Shown here: piece after piece, positions 6,236-12,251 of the stretch
Position numbering within the stretch: the stretch's first letter is position 1
Layout: each line of letters starts with the position of its first letter
Source: Actinomycetota bacterium
GTDB taxonomy: Bacteria > Actinomycetota > Actinomycetes > S36-B12 > UBA10799
Direction: 5' to 3'
DNA: 13,227 bases
NCBI GenBank assembly: GCA_030837395.1
Contig: JAUPKO010000497.1
Coordinates: 1-13,227, forward strand
Program-made: the position numbers and the translations under genes
Notes under the pieces: model-generated
Databases searched by the model: none
Told to the model about the DNA's origin: nothing
What the model saw: only the letters and a program-made list of their open reading frames with translations

Positions 6236-7683
6236 TGACGACTCTTGCCCTGCTGACCCCACTGCTGCTCAGCCTCTGCGCGGCTCTGCTGGCCACGCTG
6301 GCCCGCACCACCGGCCTGTGGCGCTGGGTGCCCCTCGTGTCGTCAATCGGCATCCTGCTCAGTGCCCTCGTGCTCGCCGACATCACCCTCGCCGGTGACC
6401 GTCCCACCGCGTTGGCAGGGTTGCTGGCCGCCGACGCGCTGTCGGCCTTCATGCTGCTCGTGATCGGCTGTGTGGGCCTCGTGGCGGCCTGGGCGGGATT
6501 CGGTGCCGGCCGCGACTGGACCTACGGTTCGCTGACTGGGGTGTTCCTGGCGGCGATGTCACTGGCTGTCCTCACCGACAACCTGGGCATCCTGCTGGTG
6601 GCCGTCGAAGCGACGACCGTCGCCACGGCCTTCCTCGTCGGCCACCAAGGTTCGCGCCGGTCGTTGGAGGCCGCCTGGAAGTACGTCATCCTGGGTTCGA
6701 CCGGGATCGCCCTGGCCTTCCTGGGCGTCGTCTTGCTCTACACCGCCACCCTCGCCGCCGGTCGGCCGACGCTGTCCTGGCACGACCTCGTCGGTGGCGC
6801 GGTCAGCGGCCTCGATCCGGCCCTCGTCCGCCTGGCCGGGGGCCTCATGGTGCTGGGGTTCGCCACGAAGGTGGGGTTGGCTCCCATGCACAGTTGGCTG
6901 CCCGATGCCCACAGCCAGGCCCCGGCGCCCGTCTCCGGTCTCATGTCCGGAGTGCTGCTCTCCGTCGCCTTCTACGCCATCCTGCGCGTGCAAGTGGTGG
7001 TCGACGCCGTTGTCGGAGCGCAATTCCTGCGCGGGCTCCTGCTGGTCGGAGGCTTGACCTCGATCACCCTTGCCGCCCTGCTGATGATCAGGCAGCGGGA
7101 TCTCAAGCGCATGCTGGCGTACTCGAGCATCGAGCACATGGGGATCGTCGCGTTGGCCGCGGCCATCGGTGGTCCGCTGGCCATCACTGCAGCCCTGCTG
7201 CACGTGTTGGGCCACGGGCTGATCAAGTCCAGCCTGTTCGTCGTCGCCGGCCGGGTCCTCGTAGCTGAGGGAACGTCGAGCATCCCCAGCATCCGCCGGC
7301 TCACCGGTCGACGCCCAGATCTGGCGGTGCCCTTGATCATCGGAATGGTTGCGCTGCTGGGGTTGCCGCCCTTCAGCCTCTTCTTCACCGAGGTCGCGAT
7401 CGGCTTCGCGGGGTTCCAGGCCGGCCTGGGGTGGGCCGTGGTGATCGCCATGGTGCTGCTGGCAGTCCTCTTCGCAGCCATGCTCAGGCTTGGCGCCGGG
7501 ATGACGCTGGGGCCGGCCGAACCGTCCAGCACCGGAACTGTTCCTCGCGCGGCCCGCCCAGGCAGCGGCCCCCAACTGCCCTTGGCGCTGGCGTTGCTGG
7601 CAGCCATCATCATCGGCTTCGCGATCGGGCCCCTGCCTGACCTGCTTCATGCCGCCGAGGCGTCATTGGCGGTGGGGTCATGA
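6235..7683 (+). CDS. hyfF: HyfF/NuoN-like second antiporter subunit
   Basis: This is a 482-residue second member of the Proton_antipo_M family, shorter than the HyfB-like protein and without the long soluble tail. The functional residues are present: E125 in LVAVEATTVATAF, K212 in TKVGLAPMHSWLPDAHSQAPAP (with H219 and H226), K291 in RDLKRMLAYSSIEHMG, H327 and K331 in HGLIKSSLFVVAGR, and E386 in FFTEVAI. About 13-14 transmembrane helices are seen. HALPDAHSQAP-type sequences are characteristic of HyfF and HycQ (Rv0086). With the HyfB-like subunit this gives the complex two potential ion channels plus the HycD/HyfE path. The start overlaps the hyfE stop (TGATG), and the stop overlaps the next start (ATGA). 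Confidence 0.94.
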   Translation: MTTLALLTPLLLSLCAALLATLARTTGLWRWVPLVSSIGILLSALVLADITLAGDRPTALAGLLAADALSAFMLLVIGCVGLVAAWAGFGAGRDWTYGSLTGVFLAAMSLAVLTDNLGILLVAVEATTVATAFLVGHQGSRRSLEAAWKYVILGSTGIALAFLGVVLLYTATLAAGRPTLSWHDLVGGAVSGLDPALVRLAGGLMVLGFATKVGLAPMHSWLPDAHSQAPAPVSGLMSGVLLSVAFYAILRVQVVVDAVVGAQFLRGLLLVGGLTSITLAALLMIRQRDLKRMLAYSSIEHMGIVALAAAIGGPLAITAALLHVLGHGLIKSSLFVVAGRVLVAEGTSSIPSIRRLTGRRPDLAVPLIIGMVALLGLPPFSLFFTEVAIGFAGFQAGLGWAVVIAMVLLAVLFAAMLRLGAGMTLGPAEPSSTGTVPRAARPGSGPQLPLALALLAAIIIGFAIGPLPDLLHAAEASLAVGS

Positions 7684-9191
7684 CAATCGCGCACGAAGTG
7701 GTGACCCTGACCGTGGACCGCGACTACTTCCTCGGGGTCCTCGAGTCACTTCTCGGACAAGGCTATTCGCCTGCCCTGGTGGCCGGCCACTGTGCGGGCG
7801 ACAGCATCCGCATCACCTACGCCCTGGTGCGAGCACGGGACGGCGCACGGATGGAAGTCAATCTGACGACCGCAGCCGAAGGCGGCACCTTTCCCAGTGC
7901 AGCCCACCTCAACTATCCGATCGGACGGTTCGAACGCGAGATTCGGGACCTCTACGGAGTGACCCCGGTCGGGCATCCGATGCCCTATCGACTCGTCCGG
8001 CATTCCCATTGGCCCCGCGGCTGGTACCCGATGGCCGCGGACTCGTCGCAGATTCAGCCCTTCGACGACGTTGCCGGGGCATATCCGTTCACGCCGGTTG
8101 AGGGTGACGGTGTTTACGAGATTCCGGTCGGTCCGGTGCATGCCGGGCTGATCGAACCGGGACATTTCCGGTTCTCGGTCGTGGGCGAGACGATCCTGCG
8201 GATGAAAGCCCGGTTGTGGTTCCTGCACCGCGGGGTCGAACGCCTCTTCGTCGGTCGGCGGCCGGCTGGCGGCTTGGAACTGACGGAGCGGATCAGCGGT
8301 GACACCGCGGTGGGCCACAGCCTGGCCTACGCGCTGGCCGTGGAGGAAGCCCTCGGTCTGGCGGTGCCGCAAGAGGCGCAACTCACGCGTGCGATGCTGC
8401 TGGAACTCGAGCGGGTCTACAACCACGTCGGCGACCTCGGCGCCATGGCCAACGACGTCGGCTTCAGTTTCGTGAACGCGCACGCCCTGCGACTGCGTGA
8501 GGACCTCCTACGCCTGAACCAGCGTGTCACCGGACACCGACTGCTGCGCGGCGGCATCAGCATCGGCGGCGCCGCGGTGCGGGACCTGCCCGAGCGGGCG
8601 CAACTCGTCGGGATCGCGGCCGAGGTCGATGAACTCGTCGCGATCACCCTGGGCAACTCCACTGTCCGCGATCGCTTCACCGGTACCGCCGTGCTCCATC
8701 GCGGCTCGGCAGAGGAAATCGGCACCCTCGGCTATGTCGCCCGTGCTAGCGGCGTATCCCGCGATGCCCGGCACGATCACCCGTTCTGCGAACTGCCGGA
8801 GAGTTTTACCGTCACGACCGAAGAAGGTGGTGACGTGCTGGCCCGGTACCGCGTGCGGGTTGGCGAGATCGACGTCTCGTTGCGAATGATCGCGGAGTTG
8901 TCGACGGTGTTGTCCGCAGGCGACCGGCAAGCCGCGGGTGGTCCTGCTGCAGCTCTGGCCCTGCCGTCGGCCGGGCCGGGCCACGGCCTGGGCCTGGTGG
9001 AGGGATGGCGCGGCCGCCTCGCCCACCGGGTGGAACTCGCATCCGACGGCACGTTGGCAAGGGTCAAGGTTGTGGACCCGTCGTTCTTCAACTGGCCCGC
9101 ACTGTCCGTCGCCCTGGCCGACACGATCGTGCCGGACTTCCCGCTCGCCAACAAGAGTTTCAACCAGTCCTACGCGGGCAACGACCTGTAG
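7680..9191 (+). CDS. hycE: HycE-like large subunit (NuoC-NuoD fusion) lacking all NiFe ligands
   Basis: This 503-residue protein has an N-terminal NuoC-like domain (about 1-120, with HLNYPIGRFEREIRDLYGV) fused to a NuoD/hydrogenase large-subunit domain (about 140-503, beginning PVGPVHAGLIEPGHFRFSV). Hydrogenases bind nickel with two CxxC motifs. Here the first reads ERISGDTAVGHS (203-214), with S206 and T209 in place of cysteine. The C-terminal one reads SFNQSYAGNDL (493-503), with S497 and G500 where DPCxxC-type motifs have cysteine. The protein stops right there, so there is no C-terminal peptide for a maturation protease to remove. No hydrogenase activity is expected, although the fold is otherwise complete (RVYNHVGDLGAMANDVGF, GGISIGG). 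It sits at the end of the operon and ends 15 bp from a convergent gene. It is commonly annotated as formate hydrogenlyase HycE (Rv0087-like). An Ehr-type electron-transfer subunit, possibly binding a quinone or another substrate in the emptied site, is the better reading. Confidence 0.93.
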   Translation: MTIAHEVVTLTVDRDYFLGVLESLLGQGYSPALVAGHCAGDSIRITYALVRARDGARMEVNLTTAAEGGTFPSAAHLNYPIGRFEREIRDLYGVTPVGHPMPYRLVRHSHWPRGWYPMAADSSQIQPFDDVAGAYPFTPVEGDGVYEIPVGPVHAGLIEPGHFRFSVVGETILRMKARLWFLHRGVERLFVGRRPAGGLELTERISGDTAVGHSLAYALAVEEALGLAVPQEAQLTRAMLLELERVYNHVGDLGAMANDVGFSFVNAHALRLREDLLRLNQRVTGHRLLRGGISIGGAAVRDLPERAQLVGIAAEVDELVAITLGNSTVRDRFTGTAVLHRGSAEEIGTLGYVARASGVSRDARHDHPFCELPESFTVTTEEGGDVLARYRVRVGEIDVSLRMIAELSTVLSAGDRQAAGGPAAALALPSAGPGHGLGLVEGWRGRLAHRVELASDGTLARVKVVDPSFFNWPALSVALADTIVPDFPLANKSFNQSYAGNDL

Positions 9192-9206
9192 CTGTCGGGG
9201 TGCACC

Positions 9207-9815
9207 TCACTGCTCCTTGACCACCGCGTACCAGACCCGGTCGGACACCGACTCGATCCGCTCCCCCACCGTCAGGCAGTCACGCAAGTGCTCGCGCAGC
9301 AGAATCGCCGCGCGGATGTCCGGGTCGGTGAGCAACTCGGCGACGGCCTGGGCATAGCGCTTCTCCATGTGACGGCCGTGTTTGGTCGCGGCATCCGCGG
9401 CCTGGGTGGCCGTGGCTGGATCGGCTGGCAGTGCGGCGATCGCGCGCGCCAGCTCCCGCACCCCGGCCAACGCCTCGGTGGCCATGGCGGACGTGGCGGC
9501 GACCGGCGCCTGATGCAACAGGTCGGCTTCCCGGATCACGTTCTTGGCCTGATTGAGCACTGAGTCGAGCCGCTCCGACAACTCGAACAGGTCCTCGGCA
9601 TCGACCGGGGTGGTGAAAGCGGTGCGCAACTGCTGCGACAGGCGCCTGCGGATGTCGTCGGCCGCATGCTCCGCCTTCCGCACGGCCGGGCCCTGCTCGG
9701 GAGCGCCAGCGGCCCAGCCGACATAGGCGGTCATTCCCTCCACGGTGACAGCCGCCTGCTGATTCAAAGTGCCCAGGACGTCAGGCGCCTCGGGTAGGAA
9801 CCAGTGCTTCTTCAT
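9207..9815 (-). CDS. DUF47/PhoU-like protein, partner of the phosphate permease
   Basis: This 202-residue, all-helical cytoplasmic protein of the DUF47 (PhoU-related) family is commonly encoded directly next to PiT phosphate permeases, where it is thought to modulate transport. Visible are the N-terminal KKHWFLPEAPDVLGTLNQQA, a helix with the charged motif RKAEHAADDIRRRL (46-59, E49/D53/D54), DLFELSERLDSVLNQAKNV (75-93), and the closing helix REHLRDCLTVGERIESVSDRVW (174-195). The E/D-rich repeats are the metal-binding pattern of PhoU proteins. The ATG at 9815 overlaps the permease stop (ATGA), and GGAAGG lies a few bases upstream, so translation is coupled. The same frame stays open upstream through the permease gene, but that part is a shadow. 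It ends convergently with the hycE-like gene, 15 bp away. Confidence 0.92.
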   Translation of the reverse strand: MKKHWFLPEAPDVLGTLNQQAAVTVEGMTAYVGWAAGAPEQGPAVRKAEHAADDIRRRLSQQLRTAFTTPVDAEDLFELSERLDSVLNQAKNVIREADLLHQAPVAATSAMATEALAGVRELARAIAALPADPATATQAADAATKHGRHMEKRYAQAVAELLTDPDIRAAILLREHLRDCLTVGERIESVSDRVWYAVVKEQ

Positions 9816-10819
9816 GAGATCACCTTCCAGGCCGCCACCAGGGCAGCCGCGATCAGGGCGCAGGCTGGCATGGTCACCAGCCAGGCCAGCAGGATGTCCC
9901 GCACTATTCGCCAGCCCACATGTTTGGCATGCCGTGCCGCGCCGATGCCCACCACCGACGAGGACACGACATGGGTGGTGCTCACCGGCGCCCCCACCAT
10001 CGAGGCAACGCCGATAATCAACGTGCTCGAACCCGAACTGATCAGCCCGTCGACCGGGCGCAACCGGTAGATGGTCCGGCCGATGGTGTGCACGATGCGC
10101 CAACCGCCCAGGGCCGTACCCAGGGTGAGGGCGGCACCGCAGAGCAACTTGACCCACAACGGCACCACGAACGCCGGAATGGCGCCGCCGGCCACCAGCG
10201 CCAAGGTGAGCACACCCATGGTCTTCTGAGCGTCGTTGGCACCGTGGGTGAACGCGAGCGTCGCCGAGGTGACCCACTCCCCCTGCAGCACCGGACGTCG
10301 CACCGCCTTGGTGGCCCGCAGCACCCGACGCCGGGACGCCCGGACCACCAGCCAGGCCACGGCCGCACCGAGCAGCGGGGAGATCGCCAAACCGACCAGC
10401 ACCCCGACCACCCCCACCGGCCGCAGACCGTCGAAGCCACCCCAGGTGATAGCGCTCACCCCGGCCATCACCAGGCCCGCACCCACGAGGCCGCCGACCA
10501 AGGCGTGCGACGAGGAGGACGGCAGGCCCCAATACCACGTCACCAGGTTCCAGGTGACGCCTGCGACGAGGGCACTGAGCAGTACCACGAGGGTCTGGTC
10601 CGGGCCCAGGGTGACGATGCCGCCGATGGTGTCGGCTACGGCCGTCGCCACCAGGATCGGCCCTAGCATCGTGAAGACGGTGGCGAGCATGATCGCCGCC
10701 GCCGGACGCGCGGCCCTGGTTGCCACGAGCGCCGCGATCGAGTTGGAGGAGTCGTGGAAGCCGTTGGTGACGTCGAAGACCAGCCCGACCACCACTACAG
10801 CGATCAGCACAGCCTCCAC
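9812..10819 (-). CDS. pit: PiT-family low-affinity inorganic phosphate permease
   Basis: This 335-residue membrane protein of the PiT family (PF01384) imports phosphate, often as a metal-phosphate complex, by cation symport. The family's internal duplication is plain: DVTNGFHDSSNSIA (16-29) is matched by AFTHGANDAQKTMG (189-202), and GLPSSSSHALVGG (98-110) is matched by GAPVSTTHVVSSSVVG (276-291). About ten transmembrane helices are seen, with a short basic cytoplasmic loop (ASRRRVLRATKAVRR, 161-175) in the middle. The start is a GTG at 10819, since the frame has no better one and the family's N-terminal helix begins there. The ribosome binding site is weak. The length is at the short end of the family, as usual in actinobacteria. 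It is the first gene of a two-gene operon with the DUF47 gene and is preceded by a 364-bp structured intergenic region. Confidence 0.94.
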   Translation of the reverse strand: MEAVLIAVVVVGLVFDVTNGFHDSSNSIAALVATRAARPAAAIMLATVFTMLGPILVATAVADTIGGIVTLGPDQTLVVLLSALVAGVTWNLVTWYWGLPSSSSHALVGGLVGAGLVMAGVSAITWGGFDGLRPVGVVGVLVGLAISPLLGAAVAWLVVRASRRRVLRATKAVRRPVLQGEWVTSATLAFTHGANDAQKTMGVLTLALVAGGAIPAFVVPLWVKLLCGAALTLGTALGGWRIVHTIGRTIYRLRPVDGLISSGSSTLIIGVASMVGAPVSTTHVVSSSVVGIGAARHAKHVGWRIVRDILLAWLVTMPACALIAAALVAAWKVIS

Positions 10820-10875
10820 CCCGTTGTTCTACCACCGCCGGGCAGGAGGCCAGAGTCGCCGCCAGCTCACATATG

Positions 10876-10915
10876 TCGGTGCCCCCTCCGCTCTCGGCTG
10901 CGGAGGGGGCACCGA
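10876..10915 (-). terminator. Perfect 15-bp hairpin, terminator or leader structure
   Basis: The arms 10876-10890 and 10901-10915 (core CGGTGCCCCCTCCG with CGGAGGGGGCACCG) pair without a mismatch around a 10-nt loop. On the minus strand it lies about 270 nt after the phosphatase stop and about 57 nt before the pit start. There is no U-tract on either strand; actinobacterial intrinsic terminators often lack one. It could end upstream transcription or be an attenuator in the pit leader. Confidence 0.55.
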
Positions 10916-10921
10916 ATGTGT

Positions 10922-10939
10922 CTGCGGTCGGAGGGGGCA
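10922..10939 (-). repeat. Second copy of a hairpin arm (alternative pairing partner)
   Basis: CTGCGG-TC-GGAGGGGGCA at 10922-10939 repeats CTGCGGAGGGGGCA at 10898-10911. Its last 11 bases (10929-10939) are complementary to 10880-10890, the inner arm of the 15-bp hairpin. In a minus-strand transcript two 5' arms would compete for one 3' arm. This may be a regulatory switch or a simple local duplication. Confidence 0.45.
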
Positions 10940-10948
10940 GTTTGACTT

Positions 10949-10983
10949 CGCCTCACGCGTCCCACGGCAGGTGGCGTGAGGCG
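10949..10983 (-). repeat. 10-bp inverted repeat (hairpin)
   Basis: CGCCTCACGC (10949-10958) is perfectly complementary to GCGTGAGGCG (10974-10983), around a 15-nt spacer. There is no T-run on either side. It belongs to the cluster of structures upstream of pit. Confidence 0.5.
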
Positions 10984-11035
10984 GTCGGGTCCGCTGACCC
11001 TGCACGTGCCTTGTGTCGCGTTGTCCCGGTGACCC

Positions 11036-11051
11036 GTCGCCCTACGGCGAC
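11036..11051 (-). repeat. 6-bp hairpin with tetraloop
   Basis: GTCGCC (11036-11041) and GGCGAC (11046-11051) flank CTAC. This small GC-rich hairpin lies near the start of the presumed pit leader. Stems of this size are common by chance in GC-rich DNA. Confidence 0.3.
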
Positions 11052-11070
11052 CCGACTTCCAGACACCTTC

Positions 11071-11099
11071 ATCATGTGATGTTCGTCACGCCGTCGCAA
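11071..11099 (-). promoter_or_regulatory. pit: Candidate pit promoter
   Basis: On the minus strand TTGCGA (11099-11094) and CATGAT (11076-11071) are exactly 17 nt apart. Both are fair matches to vegetative sigma-factor elements. Transcription from here would give a leader of roughly 245 nt before the pit GTG, containing all three hairpins. The call is based on consensus spacing alone. Confidence 0.35.
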
Positions 11100-11110
11100 C
11101 AGAAGGGGCG

Positions 11111-11132
11111 ATCCTTTGACAATTCTTTGACA
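11111..11132 (-). promoter_or_regulatory. 11-bp-period direct repeat resembling a Pho box
   Basis: Read on the minus strand, the units TGTCAAAGAAT (11132-11122) and TGTCAAAGGAT (11121-11111) differ at one base of eleven. Two tandem 11-bp units with a conserved TGTCA are the shape of the site bound by PhoB-type response regulators. The site lies 12 nt upstream of the candidate -35 of a phosphate permease gene, which supports phosphate control. Actinobacterial PhoP or RegX3 sites often have a different core, so the link is inferred. On the plus strand the same bases read TTGACA twice, but no plus-strand gene follows. Confidence 0.4.
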
Positions 11133-11172
11133 CTCGGTGATTACGCCTTGACCCAACCCTCACACTCAGTGA
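11130..11172. repeat. Two direct repeats ACACTCRGTGA, 32 bp apart
   Basis: ACACTCGGTGA (11130-11140) and ACACTCAGTGA (11162-11172) match at 10 of 11 positions. Each contains a near-palindrome, and CACTCAGTG is a perfect odd-length one. A spacing of 32 bp is about three helix turns, as for two operator half-sites on one DNA face. The first overlaps the edge of the Pho-box-like repeat. No regulator is known for it. Confidence 0.35.
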
Positions 11173-11183
11173 CCCGAGCCCCC

Positions 11184-11798
11184 TCACATTCGAGGCCAAT
11201 CCAACGACTCCAAGCACGATCCGCCATCGGGCCAGAAGCGGACTTCCGCCACCGTTGCCGGTGGTACCTGCACCCGCGACGACTGGGCCAACGGCAGGTG
11301 CAGCGCCAGCGCTGTCAGCAGCCGCACGGTTGAGGCATGCCCCACCAGCAGCACGTCCGCCGTTTCACCGGCCATCAGCAAGGCATCGACCAGGGCGCGC
11401 GCTGCGACGGCCGAGGCCGCCAGCGAACTCCCGCCGGGCGCCGGAAGTTCGGGGTCGCGCCACCAGCGGGCGAAGTACTCAGGGTCGTCGGCGCGTGCCT
11501 GGGCCGGTGAGCGCCCCTCCCATCGGCCGAAGTCGACCTCGGCCAAGGCAGGTTCCCCCGCGGCGATCGACTGGTACCCCATGAGCTCGGCGGTCTGCCG
11601 TGCTCGCCGGGCGGGCGAGGCGAGGTGCGCCGTCGGTGGCCCGATGGTGGCCACTCGTCCGCGCGCCCATTGCGCCTGCGCCCGGCCCGCGTCGGCGAGC
11701 GGCGGGTCCGCGGCGTGCGCACCGCTGCCGTTGAATACCCGGTTCGTCAATTCGGTGGCGCCATGGCGCACCACGACGAGTCGGATTCCGGCCGTCAC
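11184..11798 (-). CDS. Histidine phosphatase (phosphoglycerate mutase/CobC superfamily)
   Basis: This 204-residue enzyme of the histidine phosphatase superfamily has a complete catalytic core. R11-H12-G13 in VVVRHGATELTN carries the phosphorylated histidine. SPARRARQTAELM (61-73) supplies the second arginine, E87 lies in AEVDFGRWEGRS, and H154 is in LLVGHASTVRLLTAL. EVDFGRWEG followed by a helical cap is typical of the alpha-ribazole phosphatase (CobC)-like group, so a role in the cobalamin lower ligand is possible but not shown. Its ATG overlaps the stop of the RNase HI gene (ATGA). In mycobacteria (Rv2228c) the two activities form a single protein; here they are separate. The gene is last in its block, followed by the long intergenic region before pit. 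Confidence 0.92.
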   Translation of the reverse strand: MTAGIRLVVVRHGATELTNRVFNGSGAHAADPPLADAGRAQAQWARGRVATIGPPTAHLASPARRARQTAELMGYQSIAAGEPALAEVDFGRWEGRSPAQARADDPEYFARWWRDPELPAPGGSSLAASAVAARALVDALLMAGETADVLLVGHASTVRLLTALALHLPLAQSSRVQVPPATVAEVRFWPDGGSCLESLDWPRM

Positions 11799-12229
11799 GG
11801 GGCGCGGTCGATGACCGTCGTCGGGCCGGCGTCGAGGACCTCGTTGACGAGGGCGTCCGCGGCCTGGTTGGCCGACCGCGGCACCCAGTGGAAGGTGACC
11901 AGTTCCGGCCGGTAGGCGCTGCGCACCCGCGCCGCCAGCGACTTCATATCAGGATGTTTGATCCGCCACCGACCGGACATCTGCTCCACGACGAGCCTGG
12001 AGTCCATCCGCACCTCGACCAGGGCGTCCGAATCCGCAACGTGCGCGGCAATCCACTCCAGCGCCGCCACGACGCTGCGGTACTCGGCCACGTTGTTGGT
12101 CGCGGTCCCGATGGCCGCGGCCAACTCCCGCACAGGCACGCCGTCGGCGAAAACAACGGCCCCGTAGGCGGCGGGCCCGGGGTTGCCGCGTGACCCGCCA
12201 TCGGCCTCCACCGCGAACCGGGCCGTCAC
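11795..12229 (-). CDS. rnhA: Ribonuclease HI
   Basis: This 144-residue stand-alone RNase HI cleaves the RNA strand of RNA-DNA hybrids. All four acidic active-site residues are visible: D10 in EADGGSRGNPGPAAYG, E49 in NNVAEYRSV, D76 in VRMDSRLVVEQM, and D125 in SANQAADALVNE. WRIKHPDM is the usual substrate-binding segment of the short actinobacterial type. No N-terminal hybrid-binding domain is present. The start is GTG 12229, preceded by a G-rich ribosome binding site (GGGGGTGG) and 22 bp after the previous stop. The stop overlaps the phosphatase start. The same domain forms the N-terminal half of mycobacterial Rv2228c. Confidence 0.95.
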   Translation of the reverse strand: MTARFAVEADGGSRGNPGPAAYGAVVFADGVPVRELAAAIGTATNNVAEYRSVVAALEWIAAHVADSDALVEVRMDSRLVVEQMSGRWRIKHPDMKSLAARVRSAYRPELVTFHWVPRSANQAADALVNEVLDAGPTTVIDRAP

Positions 12230-12251
12230 CGGCCCACCCCCGGCGCAAGCA

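Larger units (their letters stand above)
10820..11183 (-). other. 364-bp intergenic region upstream of pit, rich in repeats and hairpins
   Basis: No coding frame here looks real. Going from the pit side outward it contains a strong hairpin (10876-10915) and an alternative arm for it (10929-10939). Two further hairpins (10949-10983, 11036-11051), a candidate promoter (11071-11099), a Pho-box-like repeat (11111-11132) and a second repeat pair (11130-11172) follow. All are listed separately. Only the pit operon and the end of the phosphatase gene flank it, both on the minus strand, so it should serve as terminator for one, leader and promoter for the other, or both. Confidence 0.6.

Noticed and set aside
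6559..7650. Minus-strand frame of 363 codons opposite hyfF
   Set aside because: The sequence is rich in Gln, Glu, Gly and His, the usual antisense pattern of hydrophobic membrane genes. There is no ribosome binding site and no family resemblance.
2147..9191. Functional formate hydrogenlyase or hydrogenase-4
   Set aside because: Nickel-ligand cysteines, a formate dehydrogenase and ferredoxin-like subunits are all missing, so hydrogen production from formate cannot be supported.
9816..10835. A 542-residue fusion frame covering pit and the DUF47 gene
   Set aside because: Only the last 202 residues are real (DUF47). The upstream part is the wrong frame of the permease, whose correct frame shows clear PiT motifs.
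11115..11144. Plus-strand promoter TTGACA-17-GATTAC
   Set aside because: It matches consensus spacing, but the only genes downstream on that side are on the opposite strand. The TTGACA repeat is better explained as a minus-strand regulator site, although an antisense transcript is not excluded.
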